NCBI GenBank assembly: GCA_003210115.1
Contig: QCNM01000013.1
Coordinates: 1-32,185, forward strand
DNA: 32,185 nt
Reading direction: 5' to 3'
From: SAR116 cluster bacterium AG-426-A06
GTDB lineage: Bacteria; Pseudomonadota; Alphaproteobacteria; Puniceispirillales; Marisalimonadaceae
The notes under the pieces are model-generated. The model was not told where the DNA came from. It searched no databases and was given only the letters and a program-made list of their open reading frames with translations. Below are positions 8,789-18,512 of this stretch, piece after piece (positions within the stretch are counted from its first letter, which is position 1; every line of letters starts with the position of its first letter). Position numbers and translations under genes: made by a program.

Positions 8789-10057
8789 ATGATTATTTTG
8801 TTAATTGGAAGTGGTGGAAGAGAACATGCAATTGCAAGAGCTATAAAAAATTCACCTCTTACAAGTAAATTATTTATTGCTCCTGGAAATCCAGGAATGC
8901 AAAAACTTGGTGAATGCAAAAATATTCCTGCAGATGATATAGAAGCACTTTGTAATTTAGCAAAATTAATTGAAGCTAATCTAGTGATTATTGGACCAGA
9001 AGTGCCTCTTGTAAAAGGACTTAAAAATAAACTTAATGATATTGGCATCAAAGCATTTGGACCTACTGCTGAAGCAGCTATGCTTGAGGGTTCAAAAACA
9101 TTTTCTAGAAATTTTTGCAAAAAATATAATATTCCTCAACCAACATTTAATAATTTTTCTGATATTGAATTGGCATTAGCTGAAGTAGAAAAACTCAATG
9201 GTTACTGCGTAGTAAAAGCAGATGGGTTGGCAGCTGGTAAAGGTGTTATTGTTTGTGATAATATAGAACAAGCACAACTAGCATGCGAAGAAATGTTGAA
9301 TAATAAAAAGTTTGGACAATCTAGTTCGAAAATTCTTATTGAGGAGAGAATATCCGGCAGAGAAGCAAGTATTTTTGTCGTATCTGATGGATATGATTTT
9401 AAGCTTTTAGGAACAGCACAAGATCATAAGCGAGCTTTTGATAATGACCGTGGACCAAATACTGGAGGAATGGGAGCTGTTTCGCCAGCACCAACTCTAA
9501 ATCAAAAAATACTTCAAAAAATAATTAAAGACATTGTTGAGCCAACAATTAAAGGTATGCATTTAGAAAATAAAAATTATGAAGGTATTTTATATATTGG
9601 AGTTATGATCACTAATGATGGGCCAAAACTTATTGAATATAATTGTCGTTTTGGAGATCCTGAAGCACAAGTTATTCTACCATTACTTGATACAGACATA
9701 TTAGAAATTATGCTGAAATCATTAGATAATAATCTAAAAAACTGTTTAATTAAACTTAAAAATAAAAAAGCAATAACAGTTGTACTTGCTAATAGGGGAT
9801 ACCCAAATGAATTTGAAAAAAATAAAATCATACCAAATATTTCTTCGTTCGATAATGATGATGATATCATTATTTTTCATGCGGGAACTGGTCTTAACAG
9901 TAAGAATGAATTAATTGCTAATGGTGGTAGAGTTTTATGTATAACGTCAATTTCAGACACAATCGAAAGTTGTAGAAAAAAAGCCTATACAACTATAGAT
10001 AAAATAAATTGGTCTGAAAGTTTTTACAGAAAAGATATAGGTAAATTATCAATCTGA
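8789..10057 (+). CDS. purD: Phosphoribosylamine-glycine ligase
   Basis: A 422-residue ATP-grasp enzyme of purine synthesis (phosphoribosylamine + glycine + ATP to GAR). It begins with GSGGREHA (7-14). The ATP-grasp segment KADGLAAGKGV is at 143-153, GPNTGGMGAVSPAP lies near 224-237, and the metal-binding EYNCRFGDPEAQ follows near 285. The length matches the family. Its stop overlaps the convergent tadA stop by 9 nt, so no terminator separates the two. Confidence 0.96.
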   Translation: MIILLIGSGGREHAIARAIKNSPLTSKLFIAPGNPGMQKLGECKNIPADDIEALCNLAKLIEANLVIIGPEVPLVKGLKNKLNDIGIKAFGPTAEAAMLEGSKTFSRNFCKKYNIPQPTFNNFSDIELALAEVEKLNGYCVVKADGLAAGKGVIVCDNIEQAQLACEEMLNNKKFGQSSSKILIEERISGREASIFVVSDGYDFKLLGTAQDHKRAFDNDRGPNTGGMGAVSPAPTLNQKILQKIIKDIVEPTIKGMHLENKNYEGILYIGVMITNDGPKLIEYNCRFGDPEAQVILPLLDTDILEIMLKSLDNNLKNCLIKLKNKKAITVVLANRGYPNEFEKNKIIPNISSFDNDDDIIIFHAGTGLNSKNELIANGGRVLCITSISDTIESCRKKAYTTIDKINWSESFYRKDIGKLSI

Positions 10058-10486
10058 CCTTATTTTTTTGAAGAAATCTTTTATTAATTTTGAACATTCA
10101 TCTTCTTGTATCCCTGAATATATCTCACTACATACTCTATTATTAATTTTATTTTTTATACTACTATGAGGAATACTTGCTCCATAATACAACCTTTTAA
10201 TTCTTACTTGTTTTATCATTCCCATGCACATTTCGCAGGGCTGTAATGTTACCCAAATATCACAATTATCTAAGTATCTTTTATTAGTTTTTAAAAGAGC
10301 TTTATCAATTGCTATTTTTTCAGCGTGGAATAATGGATTATTTTTTTCTTCAACTTTATTGTATCCTTTTGAAATAATATTTTTAAATTCGTCAACAATA
10401 ATTGCTCCAACTGGAATTTCTTTTTTTCGTAAACATTTTTTTGCTTCATTTAAAGCTAGTTTCATAAAATCATCATACTTTAACAT
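10049..10486 (-). CDS. tadA: tRNA-specific adenosine deaminase (wobble A34 to I34)
   Basis: A 145-residue zinc deaminase of the CDA fold. The active site is HAE at 54-56 (His ligand and proton-shuttle Glu) plus PCEMC (Cys84 and Cys87). The IPVGAIIV N-terminal strand is typical of TadA. It converts A34 to inosine in tRNA-Arg(ACG). Guanine deaminase or another member is possible but less likely at this length and motif set. It overlaps purD by 9 nt tail to tail and is divergent from the downstream pseudouridine synthase. Confidence 0.9.
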   Translation of the reverse strand: MLKYDDFMKLALNEAKKCLRKKEIPVGAIIVDEFKNIISKGYNKVEEKNNPLFHAEKIAIDKALLKTNKRYLDNCDIWVTLQPCEMCMGMIKQVRIKRLYYGASIPHSSIKNKINNRVCSEIYSGIQEDECSKLIKDFFKKIRSD

Positions 10487-10552
10487 TGAAAGCCCCTCTA
10501 ATTTAAATTAATTAATACTGTAAAAGTGAATTAGTTAATAATAAACTTAATA

Positions 10553-11281
10553 ATGGTTGATAATTTAATTAATGAAAGAATAGCAAAAAAAATTGCCAAT
10601 TCAGGCTTATGCTCAAGACGAGAAGCTGAGCGTTTAATTAATAATGGATGTGTTAAGTTAAATGGTAATGTTATAAAAAATTGTAACATTAATGTTACAA
10701 CAAAAGATATTATTGAAGTTAATAACCAAAAACTAAAAGCAAAAGAAAAGGTTAAACTTTGGTTATATTATAAAAAAAAAGGCTTTCTAGTAACAACAAA
10801 GGATACACAAGGAAGACCTAATATTTTTGATGAAATAAAATTTAAAATTAATAAAAGATTAATATCTATTGGTAGACTTGATTATTATTCTGAAGGATTA
10901 TTGTTATTAACAAATAATGGCGACTTTGCTCGAAAACTTGAATTGCCTCAAAATAAATTTCAAAGAACTTATAAAGTAAGAATTTTTGGAACAATTGATA
11001 ATAAAATCAAAGATAAACTTAAAAATGGAATTACAGTGAAAAGTATTAAATACAAACCTATCGAATTAGAACTTGAAGAAGAAAAAGGGAAAAACAGATG
11101 GTTAACTATGAGACTATATGAGGGTAAAAATCGAGAAATAAGAAAAATAATGGAGCATTTTGGTTGTACAGTAAATAGACTGATAAGAATATCATACGGT
11201 CCATTCAATTTAAAAGACCTTAAACCTGGGCAGTTAACTGAACTTAAATATAAAAATTTTAACAAATTACTAAAATCTTAA
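10553..11281 (+). CDS. rluB: 23S rRNA pseudouridine synthase (RluB/RsuA family)
   Basis: A 242-residue RsuA/RluB-type synthase. An N-terminal S4 RNA-binding domain (residues about 7-60, with RIAKKIANSGLCSRREAERL) is followed by the catalytic GRLDYYSEGLLLLTNNGD with the nucleophile Asp110. The usual Thr after the catalytic Asp is Ser here. A C-terminal EGKNREIRKIMEHFG block matches RluB/E/F. RluB modifies U2605 of 23S rRNA; RluE or RsuA specificity cannot be ruled out. It is followed 7 bp later by rsmD, an rRNA methylase, as in many alphaproteobacteria. Confidence 0.87.
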   Translation: MVDNLINERIAKKIANSGLCSRREAERLINNGCVKLNGNVIKNCNINVTTKDIIEVNNQKLKAKEKVKLWLYYKKKGFLVTTKDTQGRPNIFDEIKFKINKRLISIGRLDYYSEGLLLLTNNGDFARKLELPQNKFQRTYKVRIFGTIDNKIKDKLKNGITVKSIKYKPIELELEEEKGKNRWLTMRLYEGKNREIRKIMEHFGCTVNRLIRISYGPFNLKDLKPGQLTELKYKNFNKLLKS

Positions 11282-11288
11282 ATATTTT

Positions 11289-11867
11289 ATGAGGATTATT
11301 TCAGGCAAATTTAAGGGTCATAAGTTAAATATTCCTAAAAACTACTTAATAAGACCTACTACTGATAGGTTTAAAGAGACATTATTTTCAATCATTAATT
11401 CAGAAAAATATTCAAGTAATATTGATGGAAAATATTTTCTAGATTTATGCTCGGGATCAGGTGGAATTGGAATTGAAGCTTTTTCCAGGGGGGCGAAAAA
11501 AGTATACATGATTGATAAAAATCAAGATGCAATAAATTTAATCAATACAAATTTATCAAAAATAGAATTAAACATTGAACTTGGTAAAAACTTATTTGTT
11601 TTAAAGCAAGATATTACAAAGTTCGAAAAATTACAATTACCTCAATTTGATTTCATTTATTTAGATCCACCATATAGCTCTAATATTTATTCGATTGTTT
11701 TAAAAAATATTTCAGATAGTAAAATTTTAAATAACAAGGGGCTTATTTTAATTGAAACTGACAAATTAATAAATGTAGATGAACTTAATTTAGAGGAGAT
11801 ATTCTCAAAAAAAATTAGTTCATCATATTTACAGTGTTTTAAAAAGTTACTGAATCCTCTCAAATAA
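11289..11867 (+). CDS. rsmD: 16S rRNA (guanine966-N2)-methyltransferase
   Basis: A 192-residue Rossmann methyltransferase. It opens MRIISGKFKGHKL, the standard RsmD start, followed by RPTTDRFKETLFSII. The SAM-binding motif LDLCSGSGGIGIEAFSRGA is at about 51-69 and the catalytic DPPY is at 126-129. It methylates G966 of 16S rRNA in the small-subunit body. It is cotranscribed with the pseudouridine synthase upstream. Its last 21 bases overlap the 3' end of convergent mutL. Confidence 0.94.
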   Translation: MRIISGKFKGHKLNIPKNYLIRPTTDRFKETLFSIINSEKYSSNIDGKYFLDLCSGSGGIGIEAFSRGAKKVYMIDKNQDAINLINTNLSKIELNIELGKNLFVLKQDITKFEKLQLPQFDFIYLDPPYSSNIYSIVLKNISDSKILNNKGLILIETDKLINVDELNLEEIFSKKISSSYLQCFKKLLNPLK

Positions 11868-13604
11868 CTTTTCAATTTGTTTTACAGACAAAGCTATAGA
11901 AGTGGGCCTTCCATGATTACACTGACCTGAGTTTGGAGTGAGTTCCATTTCTCTTAGCAAAGCGTTCATTTCGTCGAGATTTAATATTCTTCCTGACCTT
12001 ATTGATTTATGACAACATATATTTCCTAAGATTAAATTAATTTTTTCATCTAGACTTTTGGGCATTCCTATTTCCATTAAATCATCACATAAATCAACTA
12101 TAATTTGTTTAATATCATAATTTATTAATAAAGACGGCACCTCTCTAACAAGAATGGACTTCTCACCAAATTTTTCAATTTCTAATCCAATTTTTTTTAA
12201 TAAATCATTATATTCAAATAATATTTTGATTTTAATTTGATCCATGTTTATGTTTATAGGAATTAATAAAATTTGCTTAGTTACATTTTGTGTGGAAATA
12301 TTTCTTTTCAATTTTTCGAATAATATTCTTTCATGCGCAGCATGTTGATCAATTAATAAAATATCATCAGAGGTAATAGAAATAATAAAATTTTTCTTAA
12401 ACTGATATAGAGCGGATCCTAATGGGTATTCTGTCGTTTTTTTAAAAAATTCATCCTTTTCTTGATCATATAAAGTCTTAATTTTAGGATTTGCATTTAA
12501 AGTATCTAGAAAGGTTTGTTCTTCTAATTCACCTTTATGTGATGGAAGTTTGTTACTTATTTCTGAAATGTTAAAAGTCTTACTTATCTTGTTATTATTT
12601 TTAATTTGTAATGCTTTTGTAATTGAGTTTATTACAAAACTCTTTAAAAATTCATAATTTTGAAATTTAACTTCTAATTTTGTAGGATGAACATTTACAT
12701 CAATTTGGTCATTTGAAAGATCTAGCATTAAACAATATAAAGGATGTCTTCCCCTAGGCAAAGTGTCTCTATAAGATAGCCTAATAACTGAAGACAAACC
12801 TCTATCTTGAACTGGTCTTCCATTTACGAATAAAAATTGATAACTTTGATTTACTTTATTATAACTTGGAATACTAATAAATCCTCTCAACTTTATATCA
12901 TATAGATCAGATTGAATTCTATTTTCAACTAGTAATGAATTTGAAAAAAATTCATCTTGAAATACTTCTAAAATTCTTTGTTTAAAACCTTCATTATTAA
13001 AATTTTGTTTTTTATAAATATGACTTAAATTTTCTTCAAACTTATATAAAAACTTTATCTCAGGATGACCTAAGGCTATTTTTTTTATAATTTGTAATGA
13101 ATTTTTATTTTCTACTTGATTAGATTTTAAAAATTTAAGTCTTGCAGGAACATTTTCAAATATATTATTTACTGTTATTTTCGTACCAAATTTTATAGAT
13201 GAAGGGCAAAATTGAATAACCTTATTATTTTTTAATTTAATACACCAACCATCATTTAGCTCTTTTCTACAACTTTCTATTTTTAATTCACTTATAGATG
13301 CAATTGAAGGTATTGCTTCACCTCTAAACCCTAGAAATTTGATGTCATTTAAATTATTTTTAGGAAGCTTAGATGTGGCATGTCTTTTTATACAAAGCTT
13401 TAACTGATCAGAAGTCATTCCCATTCCATTGTCAGAAACAATTATTTCTTTTTTTCCACCATTCTTAACAATTATATTTATTTCAGTAGCTTTTGCATCA
13501 ATAGCGTTTTCTATAAGTTCTTTTATTATAAACGCAGGTCTTTCTATTACTTCTCCAGCTGCAATTTGGTTAATTAAAAAATCAGGAAGTGTTCTAATCT
13601 CCAT
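11847..13604 (-). CDS. mutL: DNA mismatch repair protein MutL
   Basis: A 585-residue protein. The N-terminal GHKL ATPase has IAAGEVIERP, KELIENAIDA, DNGMG and GFRGEA. The C-terminal dimerisation domain carries the endonuclease metal motif DQHAAHERILFE (DQHA-X2-E-X4-E, from residue 419), plus CCHKSIRSG and CNHGRP, which match the zinc-site blocks of nicking MutL. The family rule is that MutL with this motif makes the strand nick itself, in bacteria lacking MutH. It is last in the minus-strand run ribF-ileS-lspA-DUF3035-mutL, 6 bp after the DUF3035 gene. Confidence 0.96.
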   Translation of the reverse strand: MEIRTLPDFLINQIAAGEVIERPAFIIKELIENAIDAKATEINIIVKNGGKKEIIVSDNGMGMTSDQLKLCIKRHATSKLPKNNLNDIKFLGFRGEAIPSIASISELKIESCRKELNDGWCIKLKNNKVIQFCPSSIKFGTKITVNNIFENVPARLKFLKSNQVENKNSLQIIKKIALGHPEIKFLYKFEENLSHIYKKQNFNNEGFKQRILEVFQDEFFSNSLLVENRIQSDLYDIKLRGFISIPSYNKVNQSYQFLFVNGRPVQDRGLSSVIRLSYRDTLPRGRHPLYCLMLDLSNDQIDVNVHPTKLEVKFQNYEFLKSFVINSITKALQIKNNNKISKTFNISEISNKLPSHKGELEEQTFLDTLNANPKIKTLYDQEKDEFFKKTTEYPLGSALYQFKKNFIISITSDDILLIDQHAAHERILFEKLKRNISTQNVTKQILLIPININMDQIKIKILFEYNDLLKKIGLEIEKFGEKSILVREVPSLLINYDIKQIIVDLCDDLMEIGMPKSLDEKINLILGNICCHKSIRSGRILNLDEMNALLREMELTPNSGQCNHGRPTSIALSVKQIEKLFERIQ

Positions 13605-13610
13605 AGTTTT

Positions 13611-14123
13611 TCATTTAATTAGTAAATTCTTACTATCAATAATGTTAATAGATGGTGAAGGCTTGGAAAGTAGAGATTTGTCCTTAGTGTTTTTAATTCT
13701 TAAGGTTTCTTTTTCAGAATCCAAATAAACTCCTACATCTGGTTCATTACCTAATAGAACATCCAAACCAGTTCTTTCGCTTCTACTAATACCCAAAGTT
13801 TCGTCGTCAACAATTTTCCTTATATCTTGTGGTACTGAATTAAAATTAAACAAATAGTCAAACCCTGATTTATTATCTTGATTTTTTAAACTTAATTCAG
13901 GTGTTTGTTTTGTAGAGCTTCTTTTTTCAATAATATTATCTTTGTTGCCAAATTCTGGTGGCATAATAAGTTTGGGAGTACTTAAAAACGAATATTCATT
14001 GGGAATGAACTTTTCTTTTCCAATAGCCTGCCTAAAATCTGAACATCCTGAATTAAGAAAACTAAATAATATTAGTAATATAAATGCACTAAATTTTCTT
14101 AAGCACAAAATAAAATCATACAT
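13611..14123 (-). CDS. DUF3035 lipoprotein (BamF-like)
   Basis: A 170-residue secreted lipoprotein candidate. A basic start and hydrophobic helix (residues about 9-25) lead to FLNSGC, a slightly divergent lipobox because Asn is at -3. The mature part contains PPEFG, followed by low-complexity polar sequence. This resembles DUF3035, an alphaproteobacterial family that includes BamF, a Caulobacter BAM-complex lipoprotein. The BamF link is from memory of the family and the match here is short. It sits directly downstream of lspA, the peptidase expected to process it, and overlaps lspA by 8 nt. Confidence 0.7.
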   Translation of the reverse strand: MYDFILCLRKFSAFILLILFSFLNSGCSDFRQAIGKEKFIPNEYSFLSTPKLIMPPEFGNKDNIIEKRSSTKQTPELSLKNQDNKSGFDYLFNFNSVPQDIRKIVDDETLGISRSERTGLDVLLGNEPDVGVYLDSEKETLRIKNTKDKSLLSKPSPSINIIDSKNLLIK

Positions 14124-14601
14124 TTTTTTTACCCCTTAAAAATATTAATTCGTTATATAGAAATAATAACACACCTACCAAAATAAAACTATCTGCCATA
14201 TTAAATGCTGGCCAATGGTATTCTTTAAAATGAATATCTATAAAATCTATAACTTTACCATGAACTATTCTATCTATAACATTGCCAATAGCTCCACCTG
14301 CAATCATATTATAACCTACAAAACCAATAGTATTTAGTTTTTTAGAATATATTATGATCCACAAACTTATAATTAAAGCTATAATAATAAATATAACTCT
14401 TCCAAGATTACCATATCCCTGTAACATACCAAAAGAAATACCATCATTCCATACTGGCCTAAAATTTAAATAATGATTTATGATTAAAACTTGTTGGTCT
14501 TTAAATAAAACAATAAAAGCAACATATTTTGTAATTTGGTCTACCAATATAGTTAGAGATAAAATTAAAATTACACTTATGATAAATTTTTTAATACTCA
14601 T
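14116..14601 (-). CDS. lspA: Lipoprotein signal peptidase II
   Basis: A 161-residue inner-membrane aspartyl protease that cleaves prolipoproteins before the lipidated Cys. Four hydrophobic helices are visible. Family motifs are DQITKY (21-26), NDGISFG (52-58), GGAIGNVIDRIVHGKVIDFID (102-122) and FNMADSFI (133-140), with Asp119 and Asp137 matching the catalytic dyad. It lies 1 bp after the ileS stop codon, the classical ileS-lspA arrangement, and overlaps the following DUF3035 lipoprotein gene. Confidence 0.96.
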   Translation of the reverse strand: MSIKKFIISVILILSLTILVDQITKYVAFIVLFKDQQVLIINHYLNFRPVWNDGISFGMLQGYGNLGRVIFIIIALIISLWIIIYSKKLNTIGFVGYNMIAGGAIGNVIDRIVHGKVIDFIDIHFKEYHWPAFNMADSFILVGVLLFLYNELIFLRGKKNV

Positions 14602-14602
14602 T

Positions 14603-17377
14603 TTATCTTAAAGTATCAATTACATTTGTACATCTTGGACATAATGAAGAAGCAATTTGCACATCATCTGAAATTTTCCAACATCTTTCGCATTTTAAAC
14701 CAGAAACTTTTTTACAATTAACTCTGATTTCATCATTTTCAAGATCATCAGAGACCTTAAACTCTACCTTAGAACATATAAATATTTCTGATAAATTTAA
14801 ATTACTTAGTATTTTGAAATAATTAGTTGGAACCTCTAAATCAATTACTGCTTCTAAACTTGAACCTATTAAACCCTCTCTTCTTTTCTCTTCAATTTTA
14901 TTTGTTACTTTTAATCTTAAACTTCTAATGACTTCCCATTTTTTTGACAAAGTATCATTATTCCAAACATCATTAGGTTTAAAGTATTCTTTTAAATGAA
15001 CAGATTCATTCTCATCGACATTTTGAGTTTTCCAAGCTTCTTCAGTTGTGAAACAGAGAATTGGAGCCAACCATGTACAAATACAATTAAATAAAATATC
15101 TAAAACAGTTCTGCACGATCTTCTCTCAACACTATCATAGCTAGAACAATATAAAGTATCCTTTCTTATATCAAAATAAAATGAGGACAAGTCATCATTA
15201 CAAAAATCGTAAACTTCTCTATAAATGTCACCAAGCTGATAATTTTGAGTAAATTCAATTATTTTTTTTGACAATTTATAAACTTCATTTAAAACCCATT
15301 TTTCAATCTCAGGCATATCTGAGTAATCTATAGTTTCTTTTTTATCAAAATCACTTAAAGCGCCTAAAAGATATCTTAGAGTATTTCTGAGTCTTCTGTA
15401 GTGATCAGCATGTCTTACTAATATCTCTTTACCAATTCTTAAATCGTCATAATAATCTGAACCTATAACCCATAATCTTAAAATATCAGCACCATACTCT
15501 TTCAAAACATCTTGTGGTGAGGTTACATTCCCTAATGACTTGGACATTTTTCGACCATTTTCATCTAATACGAATCCATGAGTTAAAACTGATTCAAAAG
15601 GAGCAACACCTCGGGTGCCACAAGATTCTAACAATGAAGAATGAAACCAGCCTCGATGTTGATCTGTACCTTCTAAGTATAAAGAAGCAGGCCATTTAAG
15701 ATCATTTCTATCTTCTAAGACATATGTATGTGTAGAACCAGAATCAAACCAAACATCAGCAATATCTGTAACTTTTATATAATCTTCTGGATTATATTTT
15801 TCACTAAGAAAAAAAGAAGCATCAAATTTATACCATGCATCCGCTCCATGCTCTTTAAAAGATTTTATAACTCTATCTAAAACTTCTTGATCTCTTAAAG
15901 GTTCAAGTGTTGTTTTGTTATAAAAGATACCAATTGGAACACCCCAAGCTCTTTGCCTAGATATACACCAATCAGGTCTACTCTCAATCATACTTGATAG
16001 ACGATTTGCGCCTTGTGATGGAAAAAAATTTGTTTCTGAAATACCTTTTAATGATTTTTTTCTTAAATCATTTTCATCCATTGATATAAACCACTGTGGT
16101 GTGGTTCGAAAAATTAAAGGTGCTTTTGACCGCCAGCTATGTGGGTAAGAGTGATTAATAGCACCTCTTCCAATGAGACATTCATTTTCAGTTAAAATAT
16201 CTGCCATTTTTTCATTATCACGAAGAACGTGCAATCCACCAAATAATGGCAAAGTTTCTTTTAAAAAACCATCATCCTCTACGGTCTCTGGTGTTGGAAG
16301 AGAATGTTTTCTACCTAACTCAAAATCATCTGCACCATGACCAGGTGCGATATGGACAAAACCTGTCCCTTGTTCTGTAGTAACAAAGTCAGCTTCTAAT
16401 AAAGGTACATCATAATCATAACCTTCGTCACATAAAGGGTGTTTTAAAATTATTCCTTCTAGTTCTTTTCCTTCTAATTTTAATTTGGTGTTAAACTTTT
16501 CAATTAAAGTGTCTTCAATGAAACTATCCAATAATTCTTCTGCAACAATTATTTTATCAGATATTTTAGCAATAGAACCTTCTTTAACTGATGAAACTTC
16601 GATAAGTAAATATTTAAGATCAGCTTTATAGGCAACAGCTCTATTACCTGGAATGGTCCAAGGTGTAGTTGTCCAAATTATGATGTTAGAATTTTTAAAA
16701 TCTTCAATTTTAGTTTTATTCACAGGAAACTTAACATAAATTGTAGTACTTCTATGTTCATGATACTCAATTTCAGCTTCAGCTAATGCAGTTTTTTCTA
16801 CTGTAGACCACATAACTGGCTTAACACCTCTATAAAGACCTCCGTTCATTAAAAATTTACCTATTTCTGACATTATCTTTGCTTCAGATTCAAATTTCAT
16901 TGTCGAGTAGGGGTCCTTCCAATCGCCACAAACACCTAGTCGTTCAAATTCTTCACTTTGAAGTTTCATCCATTTATCAGCAAATTCTCTACACTCTTTT
17001 CTAAAATCTATTATGGGAATTTCATCTTTATTCTTTTTTTTCTTTCTATAATTTTCTTCGATTTTCCACTCAATAGGTAGACCATGACAATCCCATCCTG
17101 GAACATAATTGGCATCTTTACCTAGCATAGACTGAGATCTATTAATTATGTCTTTTAATATTTTGTTTAATGCATGACCAATATGAAGATTACCATTTGC
17201 ATATGGTGGACCGTCATGCAGTACGAACAATTCTCTTCCTTTTCTTGCACTTCTTAATTTCGAATAGATATCTATATCTTGCCAAAACTTTAAAATTTCT
17301 GGCTCTTTCTTTGGAAGTCCTGCCCTCATAGAAAAAGTGGTTTTAGGTAAAAATACAGTATCTTTATATTCAGACAT
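14603..17377 (-). CDS. ileS: Isoleucyl-tRNA synthetase
   Basis: A 924-residue class I synthetase of normal bacterial length. Seen in order: HDGPPYANGNLHIGHA with the HIGH box at 65-68, the WDCHGLPIEW block, the editing domain with WTTTPWT, the GTDQHRGWF segment, and KMSKSLGN near residue 609. The C-terminal zinc finger has CERCW and CPRC close to the end. It charges tRNA-Ile in the cytoplasm. It is preceded by ribF (54-bp gap) and followed by lspA. This is the ordinary bacterial form rather than the eukaryote-like mupirocin-resistant type. Confidence 0.97.
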   Translation of the reverse strand: MSEYKDTVFLPKTTFSMRAGLPKKEPEILKFWQDIDIYSKLRSARKGRELFVLHDGPPYANGNLHIGHALNKILKDIINRSQSMLGKDANYVPGWDCHGLPIEWKIEENYRKKKKNKDEIPIIDFRKECREFADKWMKLQSEEFERLGVCGDWKDPYSTMKFESEAKIMSEIGKFLMNGGLYRGVKPVMWSTVEKTALAEAEIEYHEHRSTTIYVKFPVNKTKIEDFKNSNIIIWTTTPWTIPGNRAVAYKADLKYLLIEVSSVKEGSIAKISDKIIVAEELLDSFIEDTLIEKFNTKLKLEGKELEGIILKHPLCDEGYDYDVPLLEADFVTTEQGTGFVHIAPGHGADDFELGRKHSLPTPETVEDDGFLKETLPLFGGLHVLRDNEKMADILTENECLIGRGAINHSYPHSWRSKAPLIFRTTPQWFISMDENDLRKKSLKGISETNFFPSQGANRLSSMIESRPDWCISRQRAWGVPIGIFYNKTTLEPLRDQEVLDRVIKSFKEHGADAWYKFDASFFLSEKYNPEDYIKVTDIADVWFDSGSTHTYVLEDRNDLKWPASLYLEGTDQHRGWFHSSLLESCGTRGVAPFESVLTHGFVLDENGRKMSKSLGNVTSPQDVLKEYGADILRLWVIGSDYYDDLRIGKEILVRHADHYRRLRNTLRYLLGALSDFDKKETIDYSDMPEIEKWVLNEVYKLSKKIIEFTQNYQLGDIYREVYDFCNDDLSSFYFDIRKDTLYCSSYDSVERRSCRTVLDILFNCICTWLAPILCFTTEEAWKTQNVDENESVHLKEYFKPNDVWNNDTLSKKWEVIRSLRLKVTNKIEEKRREGLIGSSLEAVIDLEVPTNYFKILSNLNLSEIFICSKVEFKVSDDLENDEIRVNCKKVSGLKCERCWKISDDVQIASSLCPRCTNVIDTLR

Positions 17378-17431
17378 TTTAATAACCTTTAGTTTTTTAT
17401 TAACTAAATAACATTTTTGAGATTAATTTCA

Positions 17432-18415
17432 TTATTTATTTTCATGAAAAAGTTTTGCTTTTTTTACGTCCTTTAATATTTGATCTTTTAACTCTTCAAA
17501 AGAATTAAATTTTTTTTCATCTCTTAAAAAATCTAATAATTCAACATATATCCTTTGATCATAAATTTCATGATTTTTGAAATAATCTTCGTAATTAAGA
17601 ATATGTGTTTCGAAAAATTTTTTTTGTCCATCTAAAGTAGGCCTAATTCCAAAATTTGTAATTGAGGGCATATGTGTAGAGGTAAAGTCACTTCCATCAT
17701 GATTCATGATTCGTGATCTAGTAAAATAAACTCCGAATTTTGGTTCTAAAGTTTTTAACAAATGTATATTAGCAGTAGCAAATCCAAGCTTTCTTCCATT
17801 TTGATCACCTTTTTTAACTACTCCAGTTAAAGCCCAATTTCGTCCTAGACAAGATTTTACAAATTTAAAATCTAAACTTAAGATTGATTTTCTAATTGCT
17901 TCTGAGCTAACTATTTTGTCATTTTCATTTTTATGTAATACGCAAGTCTTAGCCTCAATTTCATATTTTCGAAAAAGTACTTTATCTTCAAATGAACCCT
18001 CTCTATTTTTTCCGAATCTAAAATTTTCCCCGGCATAAATAGAGAGTACATTGATTGTATTTTTCAAGATTGATTTAATAAAATTTTCTGGATTTAACAT
18101 TCTTAAATCATCATTAAATTTTATTTTAAAAAAATAATCTATTCCTGACTCGTTAAATAATCTTTTTTTCTCTAAAGAATCCGTTAATAAAAAATTAGAT
18201 TTTGATTTTGAAAAAAAATCTCTGGGATGAGGGTCAAAGGTAACGATGCCTAAAGGTAATTTAAGATTAGTTGCTTCTTTTTTTGCAGCCTTTAAAAGTT
18301 TTTGATGTCCTTTATGCAATCCATCAAAATTACCAATTACTACTACAACTTTTGAATTACAATCTAGAGTAGAAAAAACTTTATCGTTAGAAATATGAAT
18401 ATCTATTAATTTCAT
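17432..18415 (-). CDS. ribF: Bifunctional riboflavin kinase / FAD synthetase
   Basis: About 327 residues from the ATG at 18415; a TTG two codons upstream (18421) is possible but less likely. The N-terminal nucleotidyltransferase domain has GNFDGLHKGHQ at about 28-38 and FDPHPRDFF, and later ENFRFGKNREG. The C-terminal flavokinase domain has GRKLGFATANIHL and RPTLDG, and ends in LRDEKKF. It makes FMN and FAD from riboflavin and ATP. It heads the minus-strand run into ileS. Its 97-bp upstream region is shared with the divergent mscS gene. Confidence 0.94.
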   Translation of the reverse strand: MKLIDIHISNDKVFSTLDCNSKVVVVIGNFDGLHKGHQKLLKAAKKEATNLKLPLGIVTFDPHPRDFFSKSKSNFLLTDSLEKKRLFNESGIDYFFKIKFNDDLRMLNPENFIKSILKNTINVLSIYAGENFRFGKNREGSFEDKVLFRKYEIEAKTCVLHKNENDKIVSSEAIRKSILSLDFKFVKSCLGRNWALTGVVKKGDQNGRKLGFATANIHLLKTLEPKFGVYFTRSRIMNHDGSDFTSTHMPSITNFGIRPTLDGQKKFFETHILNYEDYFKNHEIYDQRIYVELLDFLRDEKKFNSFEELKDQILKDVKKAKLFHENK

Positions 18416-18512
18416 TATCAATTTATTTGCAAAATTTTAGTTATATAAAATATCTTATTATGTATAGTATAAAATTATTTATATTATTTTATTAACTCTT
18501 TTAGGGGAAAAA

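Noticed and set aside
17389-17407. Hairpin TTAGTT/AACTAA between ribF and ileS as a terminator
   Set aside because: The stem is six pairs and almost pure A-T, too weak for a terminator, and ileS is probably cotranscribed with ribF.
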